NCBI GenBank assembly: GCA_031556065.1
Contig: JAVBTR010000003.1
Coordinates: 1 to 46,065 of the forward strand
Origin: JAVBTR01 sp031556065
Lineage (GTDB): Bacteria; Bacillota; Clostridia; Christensenellales; Aristaeellaceae
DNA: 46,065 nucleotides
Direction of reading: 5' to 3'
A program made the position numbers and the translations under genes. Under the pieces are notes generated by a model. It worked only from the letters and a program-made list of their open reading frames with translations. It was not told where the DNA came from and searched no databases. Of the stretch, positions 25,533-34,181 are shown one piece after another (the stretch's first letter is position 1; the number at the start of each line of letters is the position of its first letter).

Positions 25533-25561
25533 TTGACAAATGACATACGCTGTCGTACTAT
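25533..25561 (+). promoter_or_regulatory. Sigma-A promoter for cupin-AraC regulator
   Basis: A perfect TTGACA (25533-25538), a 17-base spacer and TACTAT (25556-25561) lie 21 bases before the start codon, giving a short leader with an AGGGGG site. Confidence 0.8.
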
Positions 25562-25582
25562 GTTTTCAAAGGGGGTCTCCCA

Positions 25583-26509
25583 ATGAACGAGCTCGCTCTT
25601 GAGGCCATTTGCCCTTATATTCGGGAAGTAGGCTTGCAGCATAACGACGCTTGGAAGAACCAGTTTCGCCGTATATTCGATCACCAATTCCTGTATTGCT
25701 TTCAGGGCGTGGTTCATATCATTATAGGCGATAAGCACTACCGCATTACAAACGGCGATTTGATCATTATTCCGCCCAATACGCCTCACCAGCTTTGGAT
25801 CGATGAGGAAGCACCCGGTGAAATGTTTTGGTTTCACTGTGATTTTGTTTTGCTGCCTGATCGTGAATGGCTGTACGATTTTTACAACGATGTGGAAAAA
25901 TATATTACCCTGTTCAGCCCTGAAATTCCCCATAAAGAACATATCCGGGAAAACCCTGTTTTTTCAGGGGGCCATACCTTGCCTCACGTGATTGCCATCG
26001 CTCCCAAGGAATCCATGGAATATTGCTTCCGCAGCATGTACAAATTTTATCTTTCCGGCGACAGGCTATGGCAACTGCGTACCCGACGGGTGTTTTTAGA
26101 AATTTTAGAGCTGGTTCTAAACGATATCATGGGCAAGCCTTCCTTAAGCATGAGCAAGACCTATGTAGTCAATATTATGAAATCCTACGTAGCCAAGCAC
26201 TATTTTGAACCTTTGACTGTCAGCATGATCGCAAAGGATACAGGGCTTAACACAGAATATGCCAGTAAGGTTTTCCGGTTTGAAACCGGCATGAAGCTGG
26301 TTGAATACATTAATTATTACCGTGTAAATCAAGCAAAAAAACTGTTGATCGACCCGGATCTTTCTTTAGCCGATGTGGCGGAAATGGTAGGCTTTGCCAA
26401 CGAGAACTATTTTTCTTCGGTGTTGAAAAAGCTGGAAGGCAAAACCCCCGGCAAACTCCGCGCCCATCTGATGTCCCTTGTACAGGATGAGCATATCGGA
26501 ATTGTATAA
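25583..26509 (+). CDS. AraC-family regulator with N-terminal cupin sensor
   Basis: This 308-residue cytoplasmic regulator has an N-terminal cupin-type sugar-binding domain (about 30-95, with GDLIIIPPNTPHQLW) and a C-terminal AraC domain (about 200-295) with two helix-turn-helix units, LTVSMIAKDTGLNTEYASK and GFANENYFSSVLKKLEGKTP. It is divergent from the GH31 gene with a 252-base intergenic region, a common arrangement for a local activator. Its target could be the GH31-led operon, the plus-strand importer at 27669, or both. The ligand is unknown. Confidence 0.9.
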   Translation: MNELALEAICPYIREVGLQHNDAWKNQFRRIFDHQFLYCFQGVVHIIIGDKHYRITNGDLIIIPPNTPHQLWIDEEAPGEMFWFHCDFVLLPDREWLYDFYNDVEKYITLFSPEIPHKEHIRENPVFSGGHTLPHVIAIAPKESMEYCFRSMYKFYLSGDRLWQLRTRRVFLEILELVLNDIMGKPSLSMSKTYVVNIMKSYVAKHYFEPLTVSMIAKDTGLNTEYASKVFRFETGMKLVEYINYYRVNQAKKLLIDPDLSLADVAEMVGFANENYFSSVLKKLEGKTPGKLRAHLMSLVQDEHIGIV

Positions 26510-26587
26510 CTTCTTTGGTTTTTTTATAACCATGGAGCGGGTTTTTGTGATATAGTTAGGGGTGAATCTGGCTCTTTGGAGGAACAC

Positions 26588-27484
26588 ATGGAAAAAAAGC
26601 ACCCCTCGCACCTAGCGGACCTTAGCCTGCTGCTTGTAGCCCTGATTTGGGGAACAGGCTTCATTGCCACAGAATTAGCCCTTCGCGCCAACGTGGATAC
26701 GGCACTGATCACCGCCATCCGTTTTTTAATTGCCGCCTTGATCATGCTGCCCTCCCAATTTAAAAAGCTGCGGGGGCTAACCCGCCGCCAATGGATGATC
26801 GGCCTGACAGCAGGCACTATCCTTTCCTTGGCCTTTCTTTGCCAAACCTATGGTCAGGCCCATTCCAGCGTATCCACCTGCGCTTTTTTAACGGCCACCA
26901 ATGTGATTATGGTACCGTTTATTGTTTGGGTTGTTACCAAAAAAAAACCGGGCGCAAAAATCTACGTTCTTGCCTTTTTCACATTTATTGGCATTGCTAT
27001 TCTCACGTTAAAGCCTTCCACAGACGGCTTTGCTTTTTCTACGGGTGACGTATTCGTTTTGCTGGGCGCGTTTTTATTCGCGCTGCACATCGCTTATCTT
27101 GGCACCACCATGCAGCGTATCGACCCCACTATACTGACATTTTTGCAAATGCTCTTCGCAGCACTGGTGGCTCTTGCCTTTCTGCCATTCACCTATCAAA
27201 GCGGACATCCTCTTACCGTTGAAGGTTTCCTGCCTATTTTATATCTGGCCTGTTTTTCCACGTGCCTGTGTTTCTTTATTCAAACAACTGCCCAGCAAAA
27301 AACAACTGCTGCCAAAGCTGCCATCTTCCTTTCTACCGAGGGGCTTTTCGGCAGCCTGTTTTCCGTTATGCTTGGCCTAGAATCCTTCACCTGGCAGATG
27401 GCCGTTGGGGGGATTATCATTGTCGCCTGTGTCATTTTGACAGAAATCGATTTTGGCAAGCTTTTGAAATCTCGTAAAGCCTAA
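26588..27484 (+). CDS. EamA (DMT) family transporter
   Basis: This 298-residue membrane protein has ten predicted helices in two EamA repeats (about 8-140 and 150-290). It begins LSLLLVALIWGTGFIATELAL, the usual first helix of the family, and contains the repeat-end motif LGLESFTWQMAVGGIIIVAC. Family members export metabolites or amino acids; the substrate is unknown. The ATG at 26588 is chosen because GGAGGAA precedes it; the TTG at 26576 overlaps that site. It lies 78 bases after the AraC gene and ends before a strong terminator, so it may share the regulator's transcript. Confidence 0.9.
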   Translation: MEKKHPSHLADLSLLLVALIWGTGFIATELALRANVDTALITAIRFLIAALIMLPSQFKKLRGLTRRQWMIGLTAGTILSLAFLCQTYGQAHSSVSTCAFLTATNVIMVPFIVWVVTKKKPGAKIYVLAFFTFIGIAILTLKPSTDGFAFSTGDVFVLLGAFLFALHIAYLGTTMQRIDPTILTFLQMLFAALVALAFLPFTYQSGHPLTVEGFLPILYLACFSTCLCFFIQTTAQQKTTAAKAAIFLSTEGLFGSLFSVMLGLESFTWQMAVGGIIIVACVILTEIDFGKLLKSRKA

Positions 27485-27510
27485 CCGCATAAAACAGCCT
27501 TCTTTGGATA

Positions 27511-27556
27511 AAACACTAAATTCCGGATAAAAAATGTCCGAAATTTAGTGTTTTTG
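27511..27556 (+). terminator. Intrinsic terminator after EamA gene
   Basis: A 15-position stem (ACACTAAATT-CCGGA with TCCGA-AATTTAGTGT, one mismatch) is followed by TTTTTG. It ends the regulator-transporter transcript before the promoter of the plus-strand importer. Confidence 0.85.
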
Positions 27557-27569
27557 TCTTCTATTTCTA

Positions 27570-27598
27570 TTTACATCTCCATTTAAGATTGATATCAT
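27570..27598 (+). promoter_or_regulatory. Candidate promoter for module 4
   Basis: TTTACA (27570-27575), a 17-base spacer and TATCAT (27593-27598) lie 71 bases upstream of the TTG start of the permease gene. The leader between them has no clear operator palindrome. Confidence 0.5.
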
Positions 27599-27668
27599 AA
27601 ATGTACAAAATGTTGCTCGTTTTATATCCATTATGCCCATACCGCCCTGCTGAATGGAGGTTATTTCC

Positions 27669-28598
27669 TTGGATATCCATCAAACTTTGGGTAGAAAGCT
27701 TCGTAAGCAGCTGCCCCTGCAAATTTTTGTCTGGCTTGGATTACTGTTTCTTCTACTTTTTTCTTTGATCCCTATGGCCGGGGTTATTATCGCATTTAAG
27801 GATTACAACATTAAAACTGGGTTTGGCGGCATGTTCACAGCACCCTTCGTAGGCTTCAAGCATTTCATCGCCTTTATAAACGACCGCAAGTTTGGGGAAT
27901 TGATGCGGAACACCGTAGGCCTTTCCGCAATGAAGCTTGTTTTCTCCTTTCCTTTACCTATCATCTTCGCTGTGATGATCACGGAAATGCGGGGCACCAA
28001 ATACAAGCGGCTGGTGCAAACAGCCAGCTATCTTCCCCACTTTATTTCTTGGACCATCGTGGCTGGCATCCTTCACGCATTCTTTTCTACCGGCACTGGC
28101 CTTGTCAATGAACTGCTGCTCTCCTGGGGCTTCATCGATAAACCTCTGCCCATTCTGATCAGCGCGGATTACTATTATGGCCTGGCCCTGTTCAGTGAAA
28201 TCTGGAAGGAAATGGGCTGGAATGCCATTATCTACATGGCTGCCATGGCAGGCATCGATCCTTCTCTTTACGAAAGTGCCCAGATCGATGGCGCGGGCCG
28301 CTTGAAACGCATTTGGCATGTGACCATACCCTGTATTCAGGGTACCATCGCGGTACTGCTGATTCTGGCAATCGGCGGCCTGTTCAGTGCCAACTTCGAT
28401 CAGGCTATGCTCCTTGGCAACTCCCTGAACATTTCCCGTTCCCAGGTGATCGACGTGTACGTTTACAAGGCCGGTCTTTCCCAGGAGCGCTACGACTATG
28501 CGGCAGCAGCCGGGCTGTTCCAATCGTTTATTTCGCTGCTTCTGGTTATCGTATCCAATAACGCATCCAGAAAATTAACAGGCGCATCCCTGTTCTAA
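27669..28598 (+). CDS. ABC transporter permease, LplB type (module 4)
   Basis: This 309-residue permease is read from a TTG start at 27669, chosen because GGAGG lies eight bases upstream; the ATG at 27654 overlaps the ribosome-binding site itself. It has LplB features: LIPMAGVIIAFKDYNIKTGF, an EAA loop PSLYESAQIDGAGRLKRIWH followed by VTIPCIQGTI, VIDVYVYKAGLSQERYDYAA and a C-terminal KLTGASLF. It is the first gene of the plus-strand module and forms the channel with 28616-29521. Confidence 0.9.
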   Translation: MDIHQTLGRKLRKQLPLQIFVWLGLLFLLLFSLIPMAGVIIAFKDYNIKTGFGGMFTAPFVGFKHFIAFINDRKFGELMRNTVGLSAMKLVFSFPLPIIFAVMITEMRGTKYKRLVQTASYLPHFISWTIVAGILHAFFSTGTGLVNELLLSWGFIDKPLPILISADYYYGLALFSEIWKEMGWNAIIYMAAMAGIDPSLYESAQIDGAGRLKRIWHVTIPCIQGTIAVLLILAIGGLFSANFDQAMLLGNSLNISRSQVIDVYVYKAGLSQERYDYAAAAGLFQSFISLLLVIVSNNASRKLTGASLF

Positions 28599-28615
28599 GA
28601 AAGGAGGAAGGAAGC

Positions 28616-29521
28616 ATGGCTAAAAACCTTAATGCCATCCGGCGCACAAGGGAAGATAAAGTAGTAGATACGGTGGTATTCATTTTTGTCACACTGATTT
28701 TGCTTGTTACCATATACCCGTTTTACTATGTGATTATCCTTTCTCTAAACGATGGGGTGGATGCCCTGCGGGGCGGGATTTACCTGTTCCCCCGGGAATT
28801 TACCCTTACCAACTACGAACAGTTTTTAAGCGATTCCAAATGGATCGACGCTATTACGGTATCGGTAGCCAAAACGCTGGTCGGTACCAGCTTAACCGTG
28901 CTCTTTACCTGCATGGTGGCCTACGGCCTTTCAACACCGGGGCTCTTAGGTAAAAAGGTCTACAATATTATTTTGCTTATCTGCATGTACTTTTCCGGCG
29001 GCCTGATCCCCTACTACCTCACGCTTAAAGCCTATGGCCTTTTGAACACCTTCTGGGTGCTGGTGATTCCCACCATGTTCTCTACATACTATTGCATTCT
29101 GGCTGTTTCCTTCTTTAAAGAACTGCCAGCGGAGCTAAGCGAATCCGCGCGGCTGGACGGGGCCGGGGAGATTACCATTTTTCTTCGCATTATTCTTCCC
29201 CTTTCGAAAGCCCTTTTGGCCACGCTGGCTTTGTTCGCCGCAGTTTCCCAATGGAACAGCTGGAGCGATACAGCCTTCTTCGCGCCAGCCAATAAGGCCC
29301 TTAAAACCCTCGCTTCCCTGATGCGGGAAGTGATCACGAAAAACCAAGTAGACGTTTCTTCCAAGCAGGCCATGATGCAATCCGCCCGCCACAGCAAGGT
29401 CACCGCCACCTCGGTGCAAATGGCAGCCATGATCATTGCCGTTTTGCCCATTGTTATGGTTTACCCCTTCTTGCAGCGCTTCTTTGTAAAAGGCATTATG
29501 CTGGGCGCTGTAAAGGGTTAA
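28616..29521 (+). CDS. ABC transporter permease, LplC type (module 4)
   Basis: This 301-residue permease has six predicted helices, MYFSGGLIPYYL, an EAA loop AELSESARLDGAGEITIFLR followed by IILPLSKALLATL, and the C-terminal RFFVKGIMLGAVKG typical of LplC. A strong AAAGGAGGAAGG site precedes the ATG, 17 bases after the LplB-type gene. It is followed closely by the binding protein. Confidence 0.92.
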   Translation: MAKNLNAIRRTREDKVVDTVVFIFVTLILLVTIYPFYYVIILSLNDGVDALRGGIYLFPREFTLTNYEQFLSDSKWIDAITVSVAKTLVGTSLTVLFTCMVAYGLSTPGLLGKKVYNIILLICMYFSGGLIPYYLTLKAYGLLNTFWVLVIPTMFSTYYCILAVSFFKELPAELSESARLDGAGEITIFLRIILPLSKALLATLALFAAVSQWNSWSDTAFFAPANKALKTLASLMREVITKNQVDVSSKQAMMQSARHSKVTATSVQMAAMIIAVLPIVMVYPFLQRFFVKGIMLGAVKG

Positions 29522-29554
29522 GAGATGGACCAAATTAGAAAAGGAGATGTTTTC

Positions 29555-31102
29555 ATGAAACGGTTTTCCAAGGTTTTATCCATCCTCCTGTCACTGATGC
29601 TGCTTGCACCCGCCTTCTCTTTGGCGGAAGCCGCCACCCCTGTTTTAGACCCCAACGATCCCTACACCTTCACCATGTTCGCGGACTGGTCCTGGCTGGA
29701 ATATGACACCTTTGAGGGCGGCATTATTCAAGACTGGATGCGTGAAGAAACCGGCATCACCATCGATCTGACCCGTACCGCCGATGGAGAACAGCTGAAC
29801 CTGCTTATTTCCTCCGGCGATCTCCCCGATCTGATCGCCTGCTCCTCCAGCTTGAAAGTTTCCAAGCTGTCTGACTCCGATCTTTGCTGGCCCATTGGTG
29901 AGCTGATCGAAAAATACATCCCCCAATGGCAGATTCCCGAAGTAGAGCAAAAGCTCAACGCTTACTTCTCTAAAGATGGCCAGTATTACATGTTGAAAAA
30001 CGAGTTTAACACTGTGGAAGAGCTGCAAAACGCCAAGGGGATCGCCCCCAGCTTTGAAACCTTCCATATGCGCCAGGACATTTATGAAGCTTTAGGTTCC
30101 CCGGAACTTAAAACCAAAGAAGATTTCTTCGCTTTGATGGGCTTGGTTAAAGAAACGTACCCGGACATGGTGCCCCTGACTTTAAACCCCCGCGGCTATC
30201 AGGGCGCTTTGGCTTCACTGGTTGGGTATGACGCATACCTGCCCACCGACGCCGAGGGCAACTTCGTGTATGAATTCTCCGCTCCTGGCTTCCGTGACAT
30301 GATGCTGGCCATCAACGAACTGTACCGCGCTGGCTACATCACCGAAGAAAATTTCGCCTACACCGGCGATGAACAGACCTTCCAAAACCTTTACGCTGGC
30401 AAGGCCTTCATGGTCACCCACTATAACGGCAACGACGAACAGACCTTTACCGGCAAAATGCAAGCCTCTGTTCCCGGTGCCCGTATGGAGCAGGTTCCCC
30501 TCCTTGAAGGTTGGCATTTGACCATCCCCGTATCTGGCTGGGCCAGTATGTTCATCACCAAGAACTGCTCCGATCCCGAACGGGCCATTAAGATGCTGTA
30601 CTGGGCAAAGCAATATGAAAACAGTATTTCCCTTGGTAACGGCGTCAAGGGCATCGACTGGGACTTCGACGAATCCGGCAGCGTTATCGCTTTGGAACGC
30701 CGCCTTAAGTCCTACGAAGACGGAACCATGACCGAAGTTTACAAGCAAATGGCATTCCCCATGAGCGCCGATAACTTTATCGTTGTAAACAACGGCTACT
30801 ATGCCTCCGCTACCCCCCAGACCCGCGCTATTTTCGATGAGTCCGTAAAGCGGGCCAACTGGTCCAACGCGGTTAACTTGGCCTATCCCCTGTCCGGTAC
30901 CGATGTGCAGTTTAAGTATGACGATCTGAACGAGCTTGGCAGCGAATACTGGGGCAAGCTCTGCACCGCCGCTTCCGAAGAAGAATTCAACACCCTGTTC
31001 GACGAAATGCTCACTATCGCCGAGTCCTGCGGCTTAAGCGAAGTCAATGCTTATATGACAAAGGCTTACAAGGATGTCTGCGAACTGTTAGGCTCGAAGT
31101 AA
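29555..31102 (+). CDS. LplA-like solute-binding protein (module 4)
   Basis: This 515-residue extracellular binding protein has a signal peptide MKRFSKVLSILLSLMLLAPA ending near LAEA-ATP, without a lipobox Cys. The ATG at 29555 has AAGGAG nine bases upstream; the in-frame ATG at 29525 would add ten residues ahead of the signal peptide. The mature protein has family features such as LLISSGDLPDLIA. Unlike its minus-strand counterparts it is rich in C-ending codons (GAC, TTC, AAC), consistent with high expression. The terminator at 31114 follows and would raise its transcript over the downstream enzymes. Confidence 0.9.
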   Translation: MKRFSKVLSILLSLMLLAPAFSLAEAATPVLDPNDPYTFTMFADWSWLEYDTFEGGIIQDWMREETGITIDLTRTADGEQLNLLISSGDLPDLIACSSSLKVSKLSDSDLCWPIGELIEKYIPQWQIPEVEQKLNAYFSKDGQYYMLKNEFNTVEELQNAKGIAPSFETFHMRQDIYEALGSPELKTKEDFFALMGLVKETYPDMVPLTLNPRGYQGALASLVGYDAYLPTDAEGNFVYEFSAPGFRDMMLAINELYRAGYITEENFAYTGDEQTFQNLYAGKAFMVTHYNGNDEQTFTGKMQASVPGARMEQVPLLEGWHLTIPVSGWASMFITKNCSDPERAIKMLYWAKQYENSISLGNGVKGIDWDFDESGSVIALERRLKSYEDGTMTEVYKQMAFPMSADNFIVVNNGYYASATPQTRAIFDESVKRANWSNAVNLAYPLSGTDVQFKYDDLNELGSEYWGKLCTAASEEEFNTLFDEMLTIAESCGLSEVNAYMTKAYKDVCELLGSK

Positions 31103-31113
31103 TACCCATTTCT

Positions 31114-31148
31114 GGGGCAGCGGCATGAAGCTGCTGCCCCTTGTTTTT
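31114..31148 (+). terminator. Intrinsic terminator between binding protein and GH2
   Basis: GGGGCAGCGGC pairs with GCTGCTGCCCC (11 bp, one G-U) around ATGAA and is followed by TTGTTTTT. Only 27 bases separate it from the GH2 start, so the GH2-GH65 pair probably depends on partial read-through. Confidence 0.85.
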
Positions 31149-31175
31149 CCTAAAATGACCATGGAGTGTATCGTT

Positions 31176-34100
31176 ATGTGGAATATTGAAAATCAACCCT
31201 GGTGCAATCTCCATACGCTTTCCATTAACCGCCAGCCCGCACGGTGCGGCTTTATTCCCTATGCTACCATCGAAGATGCTTTAATGGATGGGGCCAACAG
31301 CCGCGTTACCCTGTTAAACGGCCCATGGCATTTCCGCTGGCTTTCCTCTCCTTTATTAGCGGATGAAACTGTGATTAACGAGCCTGAAGATAAATACGAT
31401 ACCATTCAAGTTCCACGCAGCTGGCAGTTCGCAGGCTACGGAAAAATGCTTTATACCGATGAAGCTTACCCCTTTCCCATCAATCCCCCTTATATCCCGG
31501 CGGAAAACGAAACCGGGGTTTACAAGCGCTCTATCAACCTCCATTCAGGCGAAAATATGCGGCTTTTCCTCCGCTTCGAAGGGGTGGAAAGTGCTTTTTC
31601 CCTATACCTAAACGGGCAGTTCGTAGGCTATTCCCAAGGTAGCCGCATGCCCAGCGAATTTGAAATTACTTCTTTTGCGTGTAATGGCAACAACGCCCTG
31701 TGCGTTGTGGTCTACCAATATTGCTCCGGTACTTATTTAGAGGATCAAGATATGTGGTGGCTGGGCGGTATTATCCGCGATGTGGCGCTTATTAAGCGCC
31801 CCCAAAGCTATTTGGAAGACCTGATCCTCGATGGGGATTACGATCCCACCACCCATGTGGGCACACTGAAATGCGCTTACAAAGGCCATGGAGACGTGTT
31901 TTTATCCCTTTACGCTCCCAGTGGCACAGCTGTTGCTGAACATGTTCCCGGCAAAGAAACCATTAAGTTGGAAAGCGCTCTTGCCTGGAACGCAGAGGAG
32001 CCGAATCTTTATACGCTTATTGCTTCCTATAAAGAAAACGGCCAGGTTCTTGAAGTAACCAAGCAGAAGATTGGCTTTCGGCGTATTGAAATCAAAGATG
32101 GCACCTTGCTTTTAAACGGCCAGCGCATTATGATGCGGGGTGTAAACCGCCACGAGTTCAGCCCTGAAAATGGCCGGACTGTAAGCAATGAGCAAACCTA
32201 TAAAGAGTTAAAACTGATTAAAGATGCGGGCATGAATGCTGTCCGCACTTCCCACTACCCCAATGTTCCGGCCTTTTACGATTATTGCGATGAACTGGGC
32301 CTGTATGTGATCGACGAATGCGATCTGGAAACCCACGGTTTTGAAATTGAAGGCAATCCTACCCGCCTGGCGGAAGACCCTGCCTGGGAAAAAGCCTATG
32401 TGGAAAGAGCGGACCGCATGGTCAAGCGTGATCGAAACCATGCCTGCATCCTGATTTGGTCCTTGGGCAATGAATCCTGGTATGGCCGCAATTTCAAGGC
32501 CATGTACGATTATATCAAGACCCTGGAGCCCACCAGGCCCATCCATTACGAGCCGGACAAGTGCTGCTTAAGCTGCGATGTGTCGAGCACCATGTACACT
32601 CCCGTAGGCGGCTTGTATGAATTGGACACCAACCTAAGCCCCAAGCGCCCCCATATTCTGTGCGAGTTCGGCCACGCCATGGGAAATGGGCCCGGAACCT
32701 TGAAGGAATACATCGACGTATTGGAAAATTCCAAGCGTATTCAAGGCTATTTTATATGGGAGTTAAAGGACCACGGCGTTTTAACCAACGGCCCTGATGG
32801 CCAAACCTATTACCGCTACGGCGGCGAATTTGGAGAAGATTACACCACCGGCAATTTCTGCATGGATGGTCTTTTGTTTGCCGATGGTACTCCTTCACCC
32901 GGTTTTTTTGAATACAGGGCCCTCATTGCCCCCATTCACTTAATGGAATTTGATTTAAGCAGCCATAGCCTGCGGCTAAAGAACCGCTTTGATTTTCTTA
33001 ATTTAAAAGGCATGCCTCTTTCTGCCACCCTCCTTCGGGACGAGGAAATAGTTCACAGCCAAACCCTTTCTCTTTCGGATATTCCTCCTCACAGCCAGGG
33101 AACCATCACCTTGTTTGAAAACGTGGATTTAACCCAGCTGGACAACGCTTTGTGGCGTATTTTATTTAAAACCCTTTGCGGCGAAACCCACTTTGTGCTG
33201 CAAGAATACCAACCTGTGCCTCAACTTGCATCGGGCGAATTAACCACTCTTTGGGAAAACAGTCGCATTGCGTTTTCCAGTGAAGGCTTTTCCGCCGCCA
33301 TATCCTTAATCGACGGCCGCTTGGAAAATTATCGGGTAAAGGGACAGACGCTTATTACGAAAGGCCCGGGGCTTAATTTTTTCAGAGCTTATATCGATAA
33401 TGATAAAAGGCATTTGCCTTTGTGGGAGTCACAGCATTTGCATACCATGGTTACAACCCTGCGGGATGCTAAAATAGAAATGCAAGGCGCCCACTGTGTT
33501 GTGGTTTTAAACAGCACCTATGCCCCCAATGCCCGCAATTGGCGTTGTCAGCTTAAAACCAGCTACACCGTCAGCCCTAACGGGCAGATCAAGGTAGCCT
33601 ATGAAGGCCGTTTCGAAGGGGATCCGGGAAATGAAATGCCTGGGGAGCTACCGAAAATCGGCACCGTTTCTACCTTGCCCAAAGGGTTTGAAAACGTGCT
33701 TTACTGCGGCATGGGCCCCGGTGAAAGCTACTGCGACAGCCAAAGCGCAGCCCATAAGGGTCTGTTCAGCGCTGCCGCCAAGGAATTGTCTGTGCCCTAC
33801 GAAAAACCCCAGGACAATGGCAACCGCACCGGGGTGGATTTTATCACCGCCACCAACCAAAATGGCATTGGCGTTTCCTATGCTACCTTGACCCCTGCGG
33901 ATTTCAGTATTCGGGATCAAAGCGATAAAAAGCTGCACGCCTCGTCTCACCCCTGCTTTATCCCCCATGAAGACATTCAATATCTGCATTTTGATAAAAT
34001 TAATTCCGGTCTAGGCAGTGGCAGCTGCGGCCCCAATCATTTGCTTCAGCACACCGCATTCACCAACGCTTTTTCCTTTGCGTTCGCCATCTCCCCCGTT

Positions 34101-34181
34101 TTCAATACCAATGCCCTGACCGCGTCCCGCCAAGGATTGAACTTCTTAAAAGCCTTACAGGAGGATGAACATGAGCATTAA
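31176..34181 (+). CDS. lacZ: GH2 beta-galactosidase (LacZ type)
   Basis: This 1001-residue cytoplasmic beta-galactosidase is close in length to E. coli LacZ (1024). The order is an N-terminal sugar-binding jelly roll (about 40-210, with GVYKRSINL and RLFLRFEGVES), an immunoglobulin-like domain, and a barrel (about 305-600). The barrel carries MMRGVNRHEF, IWSLGNESWYG with acid/base Glu433 and ILCEFGHAMGNGPG with nucleophile Glu497. A C-terminal beta-sandwich of the LacZ small-chain type follows (about 700-985). The ATG at 31176 has GGAG nine bases upstream; earlier in-frame ATGs fall within the terminator or that site. It overlaps the GH65 gene by 11 bases. With an LplABC importer, galactosides from plant galactans or xyloglucan are likely substrates. 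Confidence 0.93.
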   Translation: MWNIENQPWCNLHTLSINRQPARCGFIPYATIEDALMDGANSRVTLLNGPWHFRWLSSPLLADETVINEPEDKYDTIQVPRSWQFAGYGKMLYTDEAYPFPINPPYIPAENETGVYKRSINLHSGENMRLFLRFEGVESAFSLYLNGQFVGYSQGSRMPSEFEITSFACNGNNALCVVVYQYCSGTYLEDQDMWWLGGIIRDVALIKRPQSYLEDLILDGDYDPTTHVGTLKCAYKGHGDVFLSLYAPSGTAVAEHVPGKETIKLESALAWNAEEPNLYTLIASYKENGQVLEVTKQKIGFRRIEIKDGTLLLNGQRIMMRGVNRHEFSPENGRTVSNEQTYKELKLIKDAGMNAVRTSHYPNVPAFYDYCDELGLYVIDECDLETHGFEIEGNPTRLAEDPAWEKAYVERADRMVKRDRNHACILIWSLGNESWYGRNFKAMYDYIKTLEPTRPIHYEPDKCCLSCDVSSTMYTPVGGLYELDTNLSPKRPHILCEFGHAMGNGPGTLKEYIDVLENSKRIQGYFIWELKDHGVLTNGPDGQTYYRYGGEFGEDYTTGNFCMDGLLFADGTPSPGFFEYRALIAPIHLMEFDLSSHSLRLKNRFDFLNLKGMPLSATLLRDEEIVHSQTLSLSDIPPHSQGTITLFENVDLTQLDNALWRILFKTLCGETHFVLQEYQPVPQLASGELTTLWENSRIAFSSEGFSAAISLIDGRLENYRVKGQTLITKGPGLNFFRAYIDNDKRHLPLWESQHLHTMVTTLRDAKIEMQGAHCVVVLNSTYAPNARNWRCQLKTSYTVSPNGQIKVAYEGRFEGDPGNEMPGELPKIGTVSTLPKGFENVLYCGMGPGESYCDSQSAAHKGLFSAAAKELSVPYEKPQDNGNRTGVDFITATNQNGIGVSYATLTPADFSIRDQSDKKLHASSHPCFIPHEDIQYLHFDKINSGLGSGSCGPNHLLQHTAFTNAFSFAFAISPVFNTNALTASRQGLNFLKALQEDEHEH

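Noticed and set aside
31125..31175. Earlier in-frame start of the GH2 gene
   Set aside because: The ATG at 31125 lies inside the terminator stem; the ATG at 31176 has a proper ribosome-binding site.
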